The notes beneath the pieces are model-generated. The model was not told the origin of the DNA and searched no databases. It saw nothing but the letters and a program-made list of their open reading frames with translations. A stretch of 64,000 nt of DNA from positions 1 through 64,000 of the forward strand of contig NZ_FQVK01000023.1 of the NCBI RefSeq assembly GCF_900129345.1, given 5' to 3'. Numbering within the stretch: position 1 is the first letter of the stretch; every line of letters begins with the position of its first letter. This DNA is from Ruegeria intermedia. GTDB taxonomy: Bacteria; Pseudomonadota; Alphaproteobacteria; Rhodobacterales; Rhodobacteraceae. The translations under genes were made by a program, and so were the position numbers. This document shows positions 37,405-46,742 of this stretch, in pieces.

Positions 37405-37760
37405 TCCAGGGCCCCCTTCTTCCATTCATAGGCAAAGCCGATGGTCAGAACGCCCAGGAACACCATCATCGACCAGAAGCCGACATCGCTGATGTCCTTG
37501 AAGCCCACGGCCCAGGGAAACAGGAACGCAATCTCGAGGTCGAAGATGATGAACAGGATCGACACCAGATAGAACCGGACATCGAACTTCATCCGCGCGT
37601 CGTCGAATGCGTTGAAGCCACATTCATAGGCGCTGACTTTTTCGGGGTCGGGATTGCGGACAGCCAGAACGACGGCGGCCAGAATCAGGACGATTCCAAG
37701 GCCCACGGCGACGGCCAGAAACACCAGGATCGGGAGATATTCCCGCAACAGCTCTTCCAC
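37395..37760 (-). CDS. nuoA: NADH-quinone oxidoreductase subunit A
   Basis: A 121-aa membrane subunit with three transmembrane helices. The loop between helices 1 and 2 contains the conserved [19 protein letters not shown] segment with the quinone-region cysteine, followed by [20 protein letters not shown]. It is the first gene of the operon, about 65 nt downstream of a candidate promoter. Confidence 0.97.
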   Translation of the reverse strand: MEELLREYLPILVFLAVAVGLGIVLILAAVVLAVRNPDPEKVSAYECGFNAFDDARMKFDVRFYLVSILFIIFDLEIAFLFPWAVGFKDISDVGFWSMMVFLGVLTIGFAYEWKKGALEWE

Positions 37761-37824
37761 GAGTGGCTCCTTTCCTGCGCGTCCCGGCCGGGACGCGCCG
37801 TCAATTGGCGTGTTGACTGGACAT

Positions 37825-37853
37825 TCTCTATCCGCGCGGGGTCAGAGGGTCAA
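37825..37853 (-). promoter_or_regulatory. Candidate sigma-70 promoter of the nuo operon
   Basis: On the minus strand TTGACC (37853-37848) is separated by 17 bp from TAGAGA (37830-37825), about 65 nt upstream of the nuoA ATG. The -35 box matches the consensus well, the -10 box only moderately (3 of 6). No other candidate in this gap is better. Confidence 0.45.
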
Positions 37854-37875
37854 CCGAGCAGAAGCGCGCATGGCA

Positions 37876-37887
37876 CCGAATATTCGG
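37876..37887. promoter_or_regulatory. Palindrome upstream of the nuo promoter
   Basis: CCGAATATTCGG is a perfect 12-bp palindrome, flanked by GGCA and (after CT) TGCC, which extends the symmetry imperfectly. It lies about 23 bp upstream of the candidate -35 box of nuo, a position suited to an activator or to a repressor that loops. Confidence 0.35.
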
Positions 37888-37947
37888 CTTGCCAACGCCC
37901 AGCGCTGCACTAGGCGCAAGCCCTTGGCTTCAAATGGTCGCGGGCGG

Positions 37948-38736
37948 TCAAACCTTACTATTCCATGAAGGTTTTCGCTTGTCGAAGAAAGCGCTGATTC
38001 CCTCATGCGCCTCGTCCGTTCCCCATCGGTCGACCAGCGCCCGGATCGTGTGGTCGATCACCGCGTCGTCGATGCGCGGCCCGAGGTCCCGCACCAGCGC
38101 CTTGGCCGAGGCCACGGCGCCCGGCGCACAAGAGAGATAGGGCTGCACTTCGGCTTCGATCGCGGCATCCATCTCATCCGCTGGAACGGCCCGCGCCAAC
38201 AGGCCAAGTTCCACCGCCTCGGCCGCGTCGAACAGACGGGCCGACATGAACACGCGCCGCGCGCGAGCCTCGCCCATGCGGGCGATGACGTAGGGCCCGA
38301 TGGTGGCCGGGATCAGCCCCAGCCGGGTTTCGGTCAGACCCATCTTCAGGCTGTCCACGCCGATGGCCACGTCGCAGACCGCGGCCATGCCCACGCCGCC
38401 GCCAAAGGCGTTGCCCTGCAGCGCGCCGATCAACGGTTTGGGAAGGGTGTTCAGGGCGTTCAACATCTCGGCCAGCTTGCGCGCCTCGACAAAGCGGGTG
38501 TCGGGGTCGGCAGCCATCTGGGCCTGCATCCAGCCCAGGTCGCCCCCTGCGCAGAAGCTTTTGCCCGCGCCGGTCAGAACTACGACACGCACGTCGTTGG
38601 TTTCCCCCAGCTGCACGGCGGCCTGCCTCAGCTCGGCGATCATCTGCGCCGACATAGCGTTGTGTTTTTCCGGCCGGCTCAGCGTCAGCGTAGCGACGCC
38701 GCGCAAATCGGTGGAGATCGAGATGGTTTCAAACAT
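37948..38736 (-). CDS. liuC: Enoyl-CoA hydratase family, probable methylglutaconyl-CoA hydratase
   Basis: A 262-aa crotonase-fold enzyme. Oxyanion-hole regions are VVLTGAGKSFCAGGDLGWM (near residue 60) and LQGNAFGGGVGMAAVCDVAI (near 105), with the later ETRLGLIPATI. It is last in the leucine cluster, right after HMG-CoA lyase, so hydration of 3-methylglutaconyl-CoA to HMG-CoA is the likely reaction. The specific substrate is inferred from context. Confidence 0.85.
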   Translation of the reverse strand: MFETISISTDLRGVATLTLSRPEKHNAMSAQMIAELRQAAVQLGETNDVRVVVLTGAGKSFCAGGDLGWMQAQMAADPDTRFVEARKLAEMLNALNTLPKPLIGALQGNAFGGGVGMAAVCDVAIGVDSLKMGLTETRLGLIPATIGPYVIARMGEARARRVFMSARLFDAAEAVELGLLARAVPADEMDAAIEAEVQPYLSCAPGAVASAKALVRDLGPRIDDAVIDHTIRALVDRWGTDEAHEGISAFFDKRKPSWNSKV

Positions 38737-38745
38737 GTCAGCCTC

Positions 38746-39600
38746 TTATCCCGCCCGCATCGCGCGGGCCATTTCCGCCGCTCGGTTCAGCACGGCGGCG
38801 TCCAGACCGGTGTCATAGCCCAGCCGCTCGAGATGCGCGGCCACGGCTTCGGTGGCCACATTCCCGGCCGCCCCCGGCGCGTAGGGGCAACCGCCCAATC
38901 CGCCCACGGCCGCGTCGAACACCCGGACGCCCAGCGCAAGCGACGCGTCGATATTGTCGATCGCGCGCCCGTTGGTGTCATGAAAATGCCCAGCCAGGCG
39001 GGTGGCGGGCACATATTCACGCACAGCCAGCAGCATCCGCGCGATGCTATCGGGTGTCGCCTGCCCGATCGTGTCGCCCAGCGAGATCTCGTAGCATCCG
39101 TGCGAGAACAGCAGGTCGGCCACCTCGGCCACTTTGGCGGGCGGAGTCGGCCCGTCATAGGGGCAGTCGGTCACGCAAGAGACGTACCCCCGCACGGGCA
39201 GGTCGATATGGCGCGCCGCCTCAAGGATCGGGACGAACCGCTCGATGGATTCGGCGATGGTCGCGTTGATGTTGGCCTTGGAAAACCCCTCCGACGCCGA
39301 TGCAAACACCGCGATTTCATCCGCCCCGGCTGCCAGCGCGTCCTCATAGCCGCGCATGTTCGGGGTCAGCGCGGCATAGCGCACGCCGGGGGCGCGGGTG
39401 ATCCCGGCCAGCACCTCGGCGCTGCCGGCCATCTGCGGCACCCATTTGGGCGACACGAAGCTGGCCACCTCGATCCGGCTGAACCCCGCCCGGCTGAGGC
39501 AGTCGACCAGCGCGATCTTCTCGGAAACCGGGATTTCGCGCTTTTCGTTCTGCAGCCCGTCGCGCGGCCCCACTTCGAAAATCTCGACACGTTCCGCCAT
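38746..39600 (-). CDS. liuE: Hydroxymethylglutaryl-CoA lyase
   Basis: A 284-aa TIM-barrel lyase that splits HMG-CoA into acetyl-CoA and acetoacetate, the last step of leucine breakdown. The N-terminal EVGPRDGLQNEKREI supplies metal and catalytic residues. The metal-binding His pair is in GHFHDTNGRAIDN, and the catalytic cysteine loop in GGLGGCPYAPGAAGNVATE. It lies 9 nt before liuC and 57 nt after MCC alpha. Confidence 0.95.
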   Translation of the reverse strand: MAERVEIFEVGPRDGLQNEKREIPVSEKIALVDCLSRAGFSRIEVASFVSPKWVPQMAGSAEVLAGITRAPGVRYAALTPNMRGYEDALAAGADEIAVFASASEGFSKANINATIAESIERFVPILEAARHIDLPVRGYVSCVTDCPYDGPTPPAKVAEVADLLFSHGCYEISLGDTIGQATPDSIARMLLAVREYVPATRLAGHFHDTNGRAIDNIDASLALGVRVFDAAVGGLGGCPYAPGAAGNVATEAVAAHLERLGYDTGLDAAVLNRAAEMARAMRAG

Positions 39601-39657
39601 GGCGGTGCCCTCCTGTTCAGTCCCGGCCTGCCCCTTTCAGGGCAGGCATTCACGGTT

Positions 39658-41589
39658 TCAGTCGTCTTCCAGCCGGACCAGCGCCGCGCCGGCCTCGACC
39701 TGCGATCCGGCCTCGGCCAGAACCTCGGCTACGACACCGTCGCGGGCGGCCAGCAGCGAATGCTCCATCTTCATGGCCTCGAGGATGGCCAGCCGGTCGC
39801 CTTCCTTCACCGACTGCCCCGGCGCGGCGAACACCGCCTTGACCAGCCCGGGCATCGGCGCCTCAACCACGTTGGTGTCACCGGCGGCGCTGACGTCGCG
39901 GTCCAGCGGGTCCAGCACCTCGAAGCTCACGCCATAGGCGTCGAACACGGTGACATCGTGGCCCGCAATCGCAACCGGAGGCATCGGCTGGCCGTCGATG
40001 ATCCAGCGGCCGTTGACCCGTTCGGCGATCACGCTGGTCCCGTCGACCTGCCAGTCCTGCCGGTCCGGCCCTGCGACCTGAACGTCCAGGTCCAGAACCT
40101 CGCCGTCGCGCTTCAACTGAAGCGCCCGGTGCAGCGGGGCCCAGAGGGTAAACCCGGTGTCCTCGGCGGGTTTGTCCAGCCCGGTCGCGGCCATCGCGGC
40201 CGCAACGGTCATTGCCGGGGTGACGGCGGGTTCGCGCACCAGATCGTCCAGATCGCGGCCGATCAACCCGGTATCGACATCGCCCGCCGCAAACCCGGCG
40301 TGCCGGGTCAGTGCGCCCAGGAAAGACAGGTTGGTGACGGTTCCCGCCACCTGCGTCCGGCGCAGCGCGCGGTGCAGTTGTTCCAGCGCCACCGCGCGGG
40401 TCGGGCCGTGCACAATCACCTTGGCGATCATCGGGTCATACCACGGGCTGATCGTGTCGCCCGCCCGCACGCCGCTGTCGGCGCGGCAGCCGGGCGGAAA
40501 CTCCAGATGGGTCAGAGTGCCCGTGGCGGGCAAGAACCCTTTGGGCACGTCCTCGGCATACAGCCGGGCCTCGAAGGCATGGCCGTTGATCGACAGCTCG
40601 CTCTGCCGCTTGGGCAGGCTTTCCCCGGCCGCAACCCGCAACTGCCATTCGACCAGGTCGATGCCGGTGATGGCCTCGGTCACCGGGTGTTCGACCTGCA
40701 GGCGGGTGTTCATCTCCATGAACCAGAACCGGTCGGGGCGCAGACCGTCCGAGGCATCGACGATGAACTCCACGGTGCCCGCGCCCTTGTAGCCGATGGC
40801 CTCGGCCGCGCGCACGCCCGCCTGGCCCATCGCTTCGCGCATCTCGGGCGTCATGCCGGGGGCCGGTGCTTCCTCGATCACCTTCTGGTGGCGGCGCTGC
40901 AGCGAGCAGTCGCGTTCGAACAGATGCACGGCATGGGTGCCGTCACCAAAAACCTGAACCTCGATATGGCGGGGCTTGGCCACGAATTTCTCGACCAGAA
41001 CGGCATCATTGCCAAAGGCGGTTCGGGCCTCGCCCCGGGCGCTGTCCAGGGCGGCGGCGAAATCCGCCGGCCTCTCGACCAGCCGCATCCCCTTGCCGCC
41101 ACCGCCGGCCACAGCCTTGATCAGTACCGGATAGCCGATCGTGTCGGCCGCGCCGGCCAGATGCTCGGGGTCCTGGTTGTCGCCGTGATAGCCGGGCACG
41201 ACCGGGACGCCGGCCTGCTCCATCAGCGCCTTGGCCGCATCCTTCAGGCCCATCTTGCGGATCGCATCCGCCGAGGGGCCGATGAAGGTCAGGCCCGCCG
41301 CCTGAACCGCATCGACGAAATCGGGGTTCTCGGACAGAAACCCGTAGCCCGGATGGATCGCCTGCGCGCCGGTATCCAGCGCGGCCTGAATGATCACGTC
41401 GCCTTTCAGATAGCTGTCGGCCGGAGCCGCCCCGCCGATATGTACGGCCTCATCCGCCATCTGGACATGTTTGGCGGCCGCGTCGGCATCCGAGTACACG
41501 GCAACGCAGGCCACGCCCATCTTGTGCGCGGTTTCGATGACCCGGCAGGCAATCTCGCCCCGGTTGGCGATCAGGATCTTGTCAAACAT
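39658..41589 (-). CDS. liuD: Methylcrotonyl-CoA carboxylase, biotin-containing alpha subunit
   Basis: A 643-aa subunit. Residues 1-450 are the ATP-grasp biotin carboxylase (FDKILIANRGEIACRV, then VAGGGGKGMRLVERP and FMEMNTRLQVEHPVTE). A BT-like linker domain follows. The last 70 residues are the biotinyl carrier domain with ILEAMKMEHSL, where the Lys in MKM takes biotin, presumably from the BirA encoded at 19623. It carboxylates 3-methylcrotonyl-CoA together with the beta subunit encoded at 42025. ATG 41589 gives the family start. Confidence 0.95.
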   Translation of the reverse strand: MFDKILIANRGEIACRVIETAHKMGVACVAVYSDADAAAKHVQMADEAVHIGGAAPADSYLKGDVIIQAALDTGAQAIHPGYGFLSENPDFVDAVQAAGLTFIGPSADAIRKMGLKDAAKALMEQAGVPVVPGYHGDNQDPEHLAGAADTIGYPVLIKAVAGGGGKGMRLVERPADFAAALDSARGEARTAFGNDAVLVEKFVAKPRHIEVQVFGDGTHAVHLFERDCSLQRRHQKVIEEAPAPGMTPEMREAMGQAGVRAAEAIGYKGAGTVEFIVDASDGLRPDRFWFMEMNTRLQVEHPVTEAITGIDLVEWQLRVAAGESLPKRQSELSINGHAFEARLYAEDVPKGFLPATGTLTHLEFPPGCRADSGVRAGDTISPWYDPMIAKVIVHGPTRAVALEQLHRALRRTQVAGTVTNLSFLGALTRHAGFAAGDVDTGLIGRDLDDLVREPAVTPAMTVAAAMAATGLDKPAEDTGFTLWAPLHRALQLKRDGEVLDLDVQVAGPDRQDWQVDGTSVIAERVNGRWIIDGQPMPPVAIAGHDVTVFDAYGVSFEVLDPLDRDVSAAGDTNVVEAPMPGLVKAVFAAPGQSVKEGDRLAILEAMKMEHSLLAARDGVVAEVLAEAGSQVEAGAALVRLEDD

Positions 41590-41594
41590 GGCCG

Positions 41595-42011
41595 TTACCC
41601 TTTCCCTGCCAGATCTTCCACAAGGCGAAACCGTTCGCAGACCAACTCCATCTTCGGGTCGAAGCCGCCGTTTCTTTCGAAATATCTGCGATGATCCTCG
41701 CGCCAGCCTTCCAGGCTGTCGTTCTCGCCCTCGGCCAGGGCAAACGCCTCGTCCACATCGCAATAGCGCCGGACCGTCACATCGACCGTTTCGATGACCA
41801 GCGCGGGCCGTCCGTCCCAGTCCAACGCGATGTCGCGGCGGCCTGCCTGCGGCATCGCCTCGCCACCCGCCGCAAAGTCACGCAACGCGCCACATGTCGC
41901 GGTCTTGTGCCCCGAGCGGACCAGGGCCAGCAATTCGTCGCACAATGCCCGGCTGTCGCCGAACTGAAAGGTCTCGGCCCCAGGATATCTTTCTTTCAAG
42001 CTCTCCAGCAT
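41595..42011 (-). CDS. ASCH-domain protein
   Basis: A 138-aa protein with the ASCH fold: SGHKTATCGALRDF near residues 33-46, a central DWDGRPALVIETVDVTVRRYCDV, and a C-terminal LEGWREDHRRYFERNGGFDP. ASCH domains resemble PUA domains and bind RNA or act as amidohydrolases on modified nucleosides. Lying between the two MCC subunit genes, it is co-transcribed with them but has no obvious place in leucine breakdown. Confidence 0.82.
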   Translation of the reverse strand: MLESLKERYPGAETFQFGDSRALCDELLALVRSGHKTATCGALRDFAAGGEAMPQAGRRDIALDWDGRPALVIETVDVTVRRYCDVDEAFALAEGENDSLEGWREDHRRYFERNGGFDPKMELVCERFRLVEDLAGKG

Positions 42012-42024
42012 CGAACCGTCCCTT

Positions 42025-43629
42025 CTACATACGGAACACGCCAAAGCGCGTGTCCTCAATCGGGGCATTCAACGCGGCGCTTAGCGACAGGGCCAGCACG
42101 TCGCGGCTTTTGCGCGGGTCGATGATGCCGTCATCCCACAGCCGGGCAGAGGCATAAAGCGGGTGCGACTGCTCCTCGAACATTTCCAGCGTCGGGCGTT
42201 TGAACTCGGCCTCTTCCTCGGCCGACCATGTGCCGCCTTGCCGTTCGATCCCGTCGCGCTTGACCGTTGCCAGAACACCGGCGGCCTGCTCGCCGCCCAT
42301 GACCGAGATACGGCTGTTCGGCCACGTCCACAGGAAGCGGGGCTGATAGGCGCGGCCCGCCATGCCATAGTTACCAGCCCCGAAAGAGCCGCCCACCAGC
42401 ATGGTGATCTTGGGCACGCTGGTGGTGGCCACGGCGGTCACCATCTTGGCGCCATGGCGCGCGATGCCTTCGTTCTCGTACTTGCGGCCCACCATGAAGC
42501 CGGTGATGTTCTGCAGGAAGACCAGCGGGATCTTGCGCTGGCTGCACAGTTCGACGAAATGCGCGCCTTTCTGCGCGGCCTCGGAAAACAGCACGCCATT
42601 GTTGGCGATGATGCCGATAGGGCAGCCTTTGACATGAGCAAAGCCTGTCACCAACGTCTCACCGAACCGAGGCTTGAACTCGTCAAAGCGCGAGCCGTCG
42701 ACCAAGCGCGCGATCACCTCGCGGATGTCATACGGGGTTCGCAGATCGGCCGGGACGACGCCCAGGATTTCCTCGGGGTCATAGGCCGGGTCTTCGGGGC
42801 TGGCCCATTCCACCGTCTGCGGCTTGTTCCGGTTCAACGAGCCAACGGCCCGGCGGGCCAGAGCCAGCGCGTGGGCATCATCCTCGGCCAGATAGTCCGC
42901 CACACCCGACAGGCGCGTGTGCACGTCGCCGCCGCCCAGATCCTCGGCGCTGACGACCTCGCCCGTCGCGGCCTTGACCAGTGGCGGGCCAGCCAGAAAG
43001 ATCGTGCCCTGTTCCTTGACGATGATCGTCACGTCGGACATGGCCGGAACATAGGCGCCGCCGGCGGTGCACGAGCCCATGACCACCGCAATCTGCGGGA
43101 TGCCCTTGGCGCTCATCCGGGCCTGGTTGTAGAAGATGCGGCCGAAATGGTCGCGGTCGGGAAAGACCTCGTCCTGGTTGGGCAGGTTCGCGCCGCCGCT
43201 GTCCACCAGATAGATGCAGGGCAGATGGTTTTCCTCGGCGATCTCCTGCGCGCGCAGGTGTTTCTTGACCGTCATCGGATAATAGGTGCCGCCTTTCACG
43301 GTGGCGTCGTTGCAGACCACCATGACCTCTTGCCCCTGCACCCGGCCGATGCCCGCGATGACGCCGGCACAGGGGGCCGCGCCACCATACATGCCATGCG
43401 CCGCCGTCGCGCCGATTTCGAGGAACGGAGACCCCGGGTCCAGCAGGTTGGCCACCCGCCGGCGCGGCAGCATCTTGCCCCGCGACACATGGCGTTCGCG
43501 CGATTTCTCGCCCCCGCCCATGCGCGCGGCCTCGGCGGCCTCAGAGATCTGCGCCAGCGCGTCGAGGTGCGCGGCACGGTTTTGCTTGAAGCCATCGGAC
43601 GAGGGCAAAGCGGAAGATCGCAGCTTCAT
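42025..43629 (-). CDS. liuB: Methylcrotonyl-CoA carboxylase beta (carboxyltransferase) subunit
   Basis: A 534-aa carboxyltransferase. The N half binds the acyl-CoA ([28 protein letters not shown]) and the C half carboxybiotin ([35 protein letters not shown]). It moves the carboxyl group from biotin to 3-methylcrotonyl-CoA. Its ATG overlaps the stop of the unknown gene upstream; the ASCH gene and MCC alpha follow. Confidence 0.95.
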   Translation of the reverse strand: MKLRSSALPSSDGFKQNRAAHLDALAQISEAAEAARMGGGEKSRERHVSRGKMLPRRRVANLLDPGSPFLEIGATAAHGMYGGAAPCAGVIAGIGRVQGQEVMVVCNDATVKGGTYYPMTVKKHLRAQEIAEENHLPCIYLVDSGGANLPNQDEVFPDRDHFGRIFYNQARMSAKGIPQIAVVMGSCTAGGAYVPAMSDVTIIVKEQGTIFLAGPPLVKAATGEVVSAEDLGGGDVHTRLSGVADYLAEDDAHALALARRAVGSLNRNKPQTVEWASPEDPAYDPEEILGVVPADLRTPYDIREVIARLVDGSRFDEFKPRFGETLVTGFAHVKGCPIGIIANNGVLFSEAAQKGAHFVELCSQRKIPLVFLQNITGFMVGRKYENEGIARHGAKMVTAVATTSVPKITMLVGGSFGAGNYGMAGRAYQPRFLWTWPNSRISVMGGEQAAGVLATVKRDGIERQGGTWSAEEEAEFKRPTLEMFEEQSHPLYASARLWDDGIIDPRKSRDVLALSLSAALNAPIEDTRFGVFRM

Positions 43630-44426
43630 CTGGTATACTCTCTCAGGAATTCGCGAACGGGGTTTTCGCTGACGCCAAAGCTCTGCATGATGCGCGCATA
43701 GCCCTGCGACACGTTGCTGGAGCAGACGGTGTCCAGCTTCTTGATTTCCGGCTCTTCGAGGAAATCCTCAAGGTCCCACATCGGAACCATGAAATAATAC
43801 TCGAACGGCTGCATCTCGGCCGCCATTTCCATCGCCTCGACGGCCTGGTCCTGTTCGCCACGGCACAGATGGGCCAGCGACAGGTTGCGATAGGCGCCTG
43901 CCAGGCTCTCGAGGTCGTCATCGGCCTCGTACTGGTTGACCGCAAGTTTGAGCCGCCCAACGACCTGACGGTCGAAATACCCGTCATCCGCCTGCGCCTC
44001 GGGCAGGAACATCGCTACATAGGCCAGCTTCTCGTCATGCCAGCCGTCAGTCTGCATCTCGTTGCTGAAGACACTGTGCAGCATCCGGATTTCCGGTTCG
44101 AATTTCAGGGTGCCATCGGAATCGGCCACAGCATCCAGATAGTTGTCGTAAAACGCGATCTTTCGTTTGTCATCGGCGTCCAGCCTGGCGACCCGATCGG
44201 CGATCTTGCGCAACTCCGAGATGGTCTCATCCGGGTAGCCGTATAAAACCAGAAGGTCGGCCAATTGCAGTTTTTCGATGACGGCGATCTTTTCTTCGAC
44301 CGCCTTGTCGATCGTGTCGTACATCCACGTTTCGAAATAGGTCTTTCCGGCCCAAACGGCCCCGATGACCGCGATGACGGTCGCGCTGAATTCAATTCCG
44401 GTCCGGACGCTGGATTTATCTGCCAT
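43626..44426 (-). CDS. Unknown membrane-anchored protein in the leucine cluster
   Basis: A 266-aa protein I do not recognise. Residues about 10-30 ([18 protein letters not shown]) form a single membrane helix. A coiled-coil-like charged stretch follows, then helical repeats. The stretch [30 protein letters not shown] (about residues 185-215) reads like a TPR pair. It overlaps the acyl-CoA synthetase gene by 11 bp and the MCC beta gene by 4 bp, so it is firmly within the operon. It could be a scaffold or sensor; no function is claimed. Confidence 0.75.
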   Translation of the reverse strand: MADKSSVRTGIEFSATVIAVIGAVWAGKTYFETWMYDTIDKAVEEKIAVIEKLQLADLLVLYGYPDETISELRKIADRVARLDADDKRKIAFYDNYLDAVADSDGTLKFEPEIRMLHSVFSNEMQTDGWHDEKLAYVAMFLPEAQADDGYFDRQVVGRLKLAVNQYEADDDLESLAGAYRNLSLAHLCRGEQDQAVEAMEMAAEMQPFEYYFMVPMWDLEDFLEEPEIKKLDTVCSSNVSQGYARIMQSFGVSENPVREFLREYTR

Positions 44427-45948
44427 TGCACATCTCCTCGGACGCGCGACGTTTCAATTCCTTGCGAATGACTTTTCCCGTCACGGTCAAAGGCAAGTCT
44501 TGCACAAAAGCCACCTCTCGCGGGTAGGAATAATGCGCCAGACGGTCCTTGACCCAATCCTGCAGCTCTTGTTCCGAAGCCTCGGCCCCCGGTTTCAACA
44601 CCACATAGGCCTTCACGATCTCGGTCCGCAGCGGGTCGGGCTTGCCGACCACACCCACGGTGGCCACCGCTGGATGGGTCAGCAGGCAATCCTCGATCTC
44701 GGCCGGGCCGATGCGATATCCGGCCGAGGTGATCACGTCATCCTCGCGGCCGACAAAGCGCAGATAATCGCCCTCCCACACGCCGCGGTCACCGGTGATC
44801 AGCCAATCACCGCGAAACTTCTCGGCCGTGGCCTGCGGGTTGTTCCAGTATTCCAGCAGCATCGAGGCCGAGCCGCGCCGGATGGCCACGTCACCCTCGG
44901 CGTCGGTCGGATTGCCGTCCGCGTCGATCACCGCGACCTCATGCCCCGGCACCGGTTTGCCGATGCAGCCCGGGCGCGCGGGGAACTCCTCGGCACAGGA
45001 CGAGACGACCATGTTGCATTCGGTCTGGCCGTAGAATTCGTTGATCGTCAGACCAAAAGCCCGCTGCCCCCACGCCAGCATTTCCGCGCCCAGCGGCTCG
45101 CCGCCCGAGGCCACGGACCGCAGGCCGGGGATCATGACGTCCGCAGCCTTGAGCATCCGCAGCGCCGTGGGCGGAAAGAACACGTTGCGTACGCCGCCGC
45201 GCGCGATCACATCAGCGCAGGCCTCGGGAGTGAACTTGTCGAGCCGCGCGGCGACAACCGGAATGCCCAGCGCCAGCCCCGGCATCAGTACGTCGAACAA
45301 CCCGCCGATCCAGGCCCAGTCGGCCGGCGTCCACAGGCAGTCGCCCGCGCGCAGGTGGTTGTGGCTGATCGAAACGCCCGGCAGATGCCCGGTCAGCACC
45401 CGGTGCCCGTGCAGCGCACCCTTGGGCTTACCCGTCGTGCCCGAGGTATAGATCAGCACCGCCGGATCCTCGGGGCCGGTGTCAGCAAAATCCACGGCAG
45501 GCCCGTCCGCCCCAAGTTCGGACACGATCAGCGGCTGCGCCAGATCGCCCAGCATATCCGCGCCCTCGCCGTCGGTCAGCACATACCCGGCCCCCGCATC
45601 ACCGATGCGCGAGGCCAGGGCATCGCGCTCGAACAGCTTGAACAACGGCACCGAGATGGCCCCGATCTTCCAGATGGCCAGATGCGCGGCCGCGCACCAC
45701 GGCGACTGGCTGAGCAGCACGCCGACCCGGTCTCCGGGTTGCACCCTGCCCAGCAACCCGCGCGCCAGCCGGTCGGTCATCTTTCCAAGTTCACCAAAGG
45801 TGATCTCGGTCGCAACCGCGGAAGACAGATCGAGGATCGCCACCTGCTCGGCGGGCCGCGACAGGCATTGGCGCGCCATGTTCAGCCTGGGCGGTATGTC
45901 CCAGCCCCCACCCTGACGCAAACCGGGTATGACCTCAGTGGGACGCAC
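44416..45948 (-). CDS. AMP-binding acyl-CoA synthetase
   Basis: A 510-aa ANL-superfamily adenylating enzyme. The A3 motif is YTSGTTGKPKGALHGH near residue 160, with A5 NEFYGQTECN, A7 ITGDRGVWEGDYLRFVGREDD and A10 LPLTVTGKVIRKEL at the C terminus, all in order. It activates a carboxylic acid to its CoA thioester. In this cluster, isovalerate, acetoacetate or another short or branched acid is a reasonable substrate. The start codon is GTG at 45948 with AAGGG upstream. Confidence 0.88.
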   Translation of the reverse strand: MRPTEVIPGLRQGGGWDIPPRLNMARQCLSRPAEQVAILDLSSAVATEITFGELGKMTDRLARGLLGRVQPGDRVGVLLSQSPWCAAAHLAIWKIGAISVPLFKLFERDALASRIGDAGAGYVLTDGEGADMLGDLAQPLIVSELGADGPAVDFADTGPEDPAVLIYTSGTTGKPKGALHGHRVLTGHLPGVSISHNHLRAGDCLWTPADWAWIGGLFDVLMPGLALGIPVVAARLDKFTPEACADVIARGGVRNVFFPPTALRMLKAADVMIPGLRSVASGGEPLGAEMLAWGQRAFGLTINEFYGQTECNMVVSSCAEEFPARPGCIGKPVPGHEVAVIDADGNPTDAEGDVAIRRGSASMLLEYWNNPQATAEKFRGDWLITGDRGVWEGDYLRFVGREDDVITSAGYRIGPAEIEDCLLTHPAVATVGVVGKPDPLRTEIVKAYVVLKPGAEASEQELQDWVKDRLAHYSYPREVAFVQDLPLTVTGKVIRKELKRRASEEMCNGR

Positions 45949-46084
45949 TGTGATTTCCCTTTGTTTTACAGCCCCTTGAGCGCAGGAGGCGATGCGCCGA
46001 AGTTGACGGGATTTGATGCAGATCAGAGTCCCGCCGCTGCCGGGCGACCACTATCGGCCTGCAAACGAAACCAAAGGCATGAAA

Positions 46085-46690
46085 ATGACCAAGAAACTCG
46101 CCATCCTTGCGCTTTCCACCGCCGTCGCCGCCCTGTCGGCCCCTGCCTTCGCCCAGTCGCAGGGCGACTGGACCCTGGGTATCGGCGTCGGGTATCTGGA
46201 CCCGAAATCCGACAACGGTACGCTGGCCGGATTCAGCGCCGAGATCGACTCGGACACTCGCCCGATCTTCACCGCCGAATATTTCATCCGCGACAACCTG
46301 GGCATCGAGTTGCTGGCCGCAACCCCGTTCAAGCATGACGTCACGCTGGGCGGAAGCGTCGATGCCGGCAACGTCAAGCACCTGCCGCCCACCCTGTCGC
46401 TGAACTATCACTTCCCGACCAACAGCGCCTGGAAACCCTATGTCGGTGCGGGTCTGAACTATACCATCTTCTTCGATGAGGAATCGCCGCTGGGCGATCT
46501 GAAGGTCGACGACTCGTTCGGCGTGTCGCTTCAGGCCGGTCTGGACTACATGGTCACGGACAAGGGCGCGGTTCGCCTGAACGTCCGCTGGTTCGACATC
46601 GACTCGGACGTCACGCTGAACGGCGCGAATATCGGCAAGGCCGAGATCGATCCGTGGCTGGTCGGCGTGTCCTACGTCCATCGCTTCTGA
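46085..46690 (+). CDS. ompW: OmpW-family outer-membrane protein
   Basis: A 201-aa eight-stranded beta-barrel porin-like protein. The signal peptide is KKLAILALSTAVAALS with an A-FAQ-S type cleavage near residue 23. Barrel strands alternate through the rest, ending in the C-terminal aromatic VSYVHRF expected of outer-membrane proteins. I start at ATG 46085, where AAAGG lies at the right distance; ATG 46079 is possible. It is read against the surrounding leucine genes and has its own terminator. OmpW proteins are linked to passage of small hydrophobic compounds. Confidence 0.9.
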   Translation: MTKKLAILALSTAVAALSAPAFAQSQGDWTLGIGVGYLDPKSDNGTLAGFSAEIDSDTRPIFTAEYFIRDNLGIELLAATPFKHDVTLGGSVDAGNVKHLPPTLSLNYHFPTNSAWKPYVGAGLNYTIFFDEESPLGDLKVDDSFGVSLQAGLDYMVTDKGAVRLNVRWFDIDSDVTLNGANIGKAEIDPWLVGVSYVHRF

Positions 46691-46705
46691 TCCTTCGATC
46701 GGAAA

Positions 46706-46740
46706 CGCCTCGCCGTGACCTCGTCGGCGAGGCGTTTTTT
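46706..46740 (+). terminator. Intrinsic terminator of ompW
   Basis: A perfect 10-bp stem CGCCTCGCCG / CGGCGAGGCG with a 9-nt loop is followed by TTTTTT. It begins 15 nt after the ompW stop. On the minus strand it lies just after the ivd stop, with a weak TTT run, so it may also slow readthrough from that side. Confidence 0.9.
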
Positions 46741-46742
46741 CT

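Noticed and set aside
38005-41694. A 1229-codon plus-strand frame across the leucine genes
   Set aside because: It is antisense to HMG-CoA lyase and MCC alpha, both with clear motifs. Composition is typical of a shadow frame.
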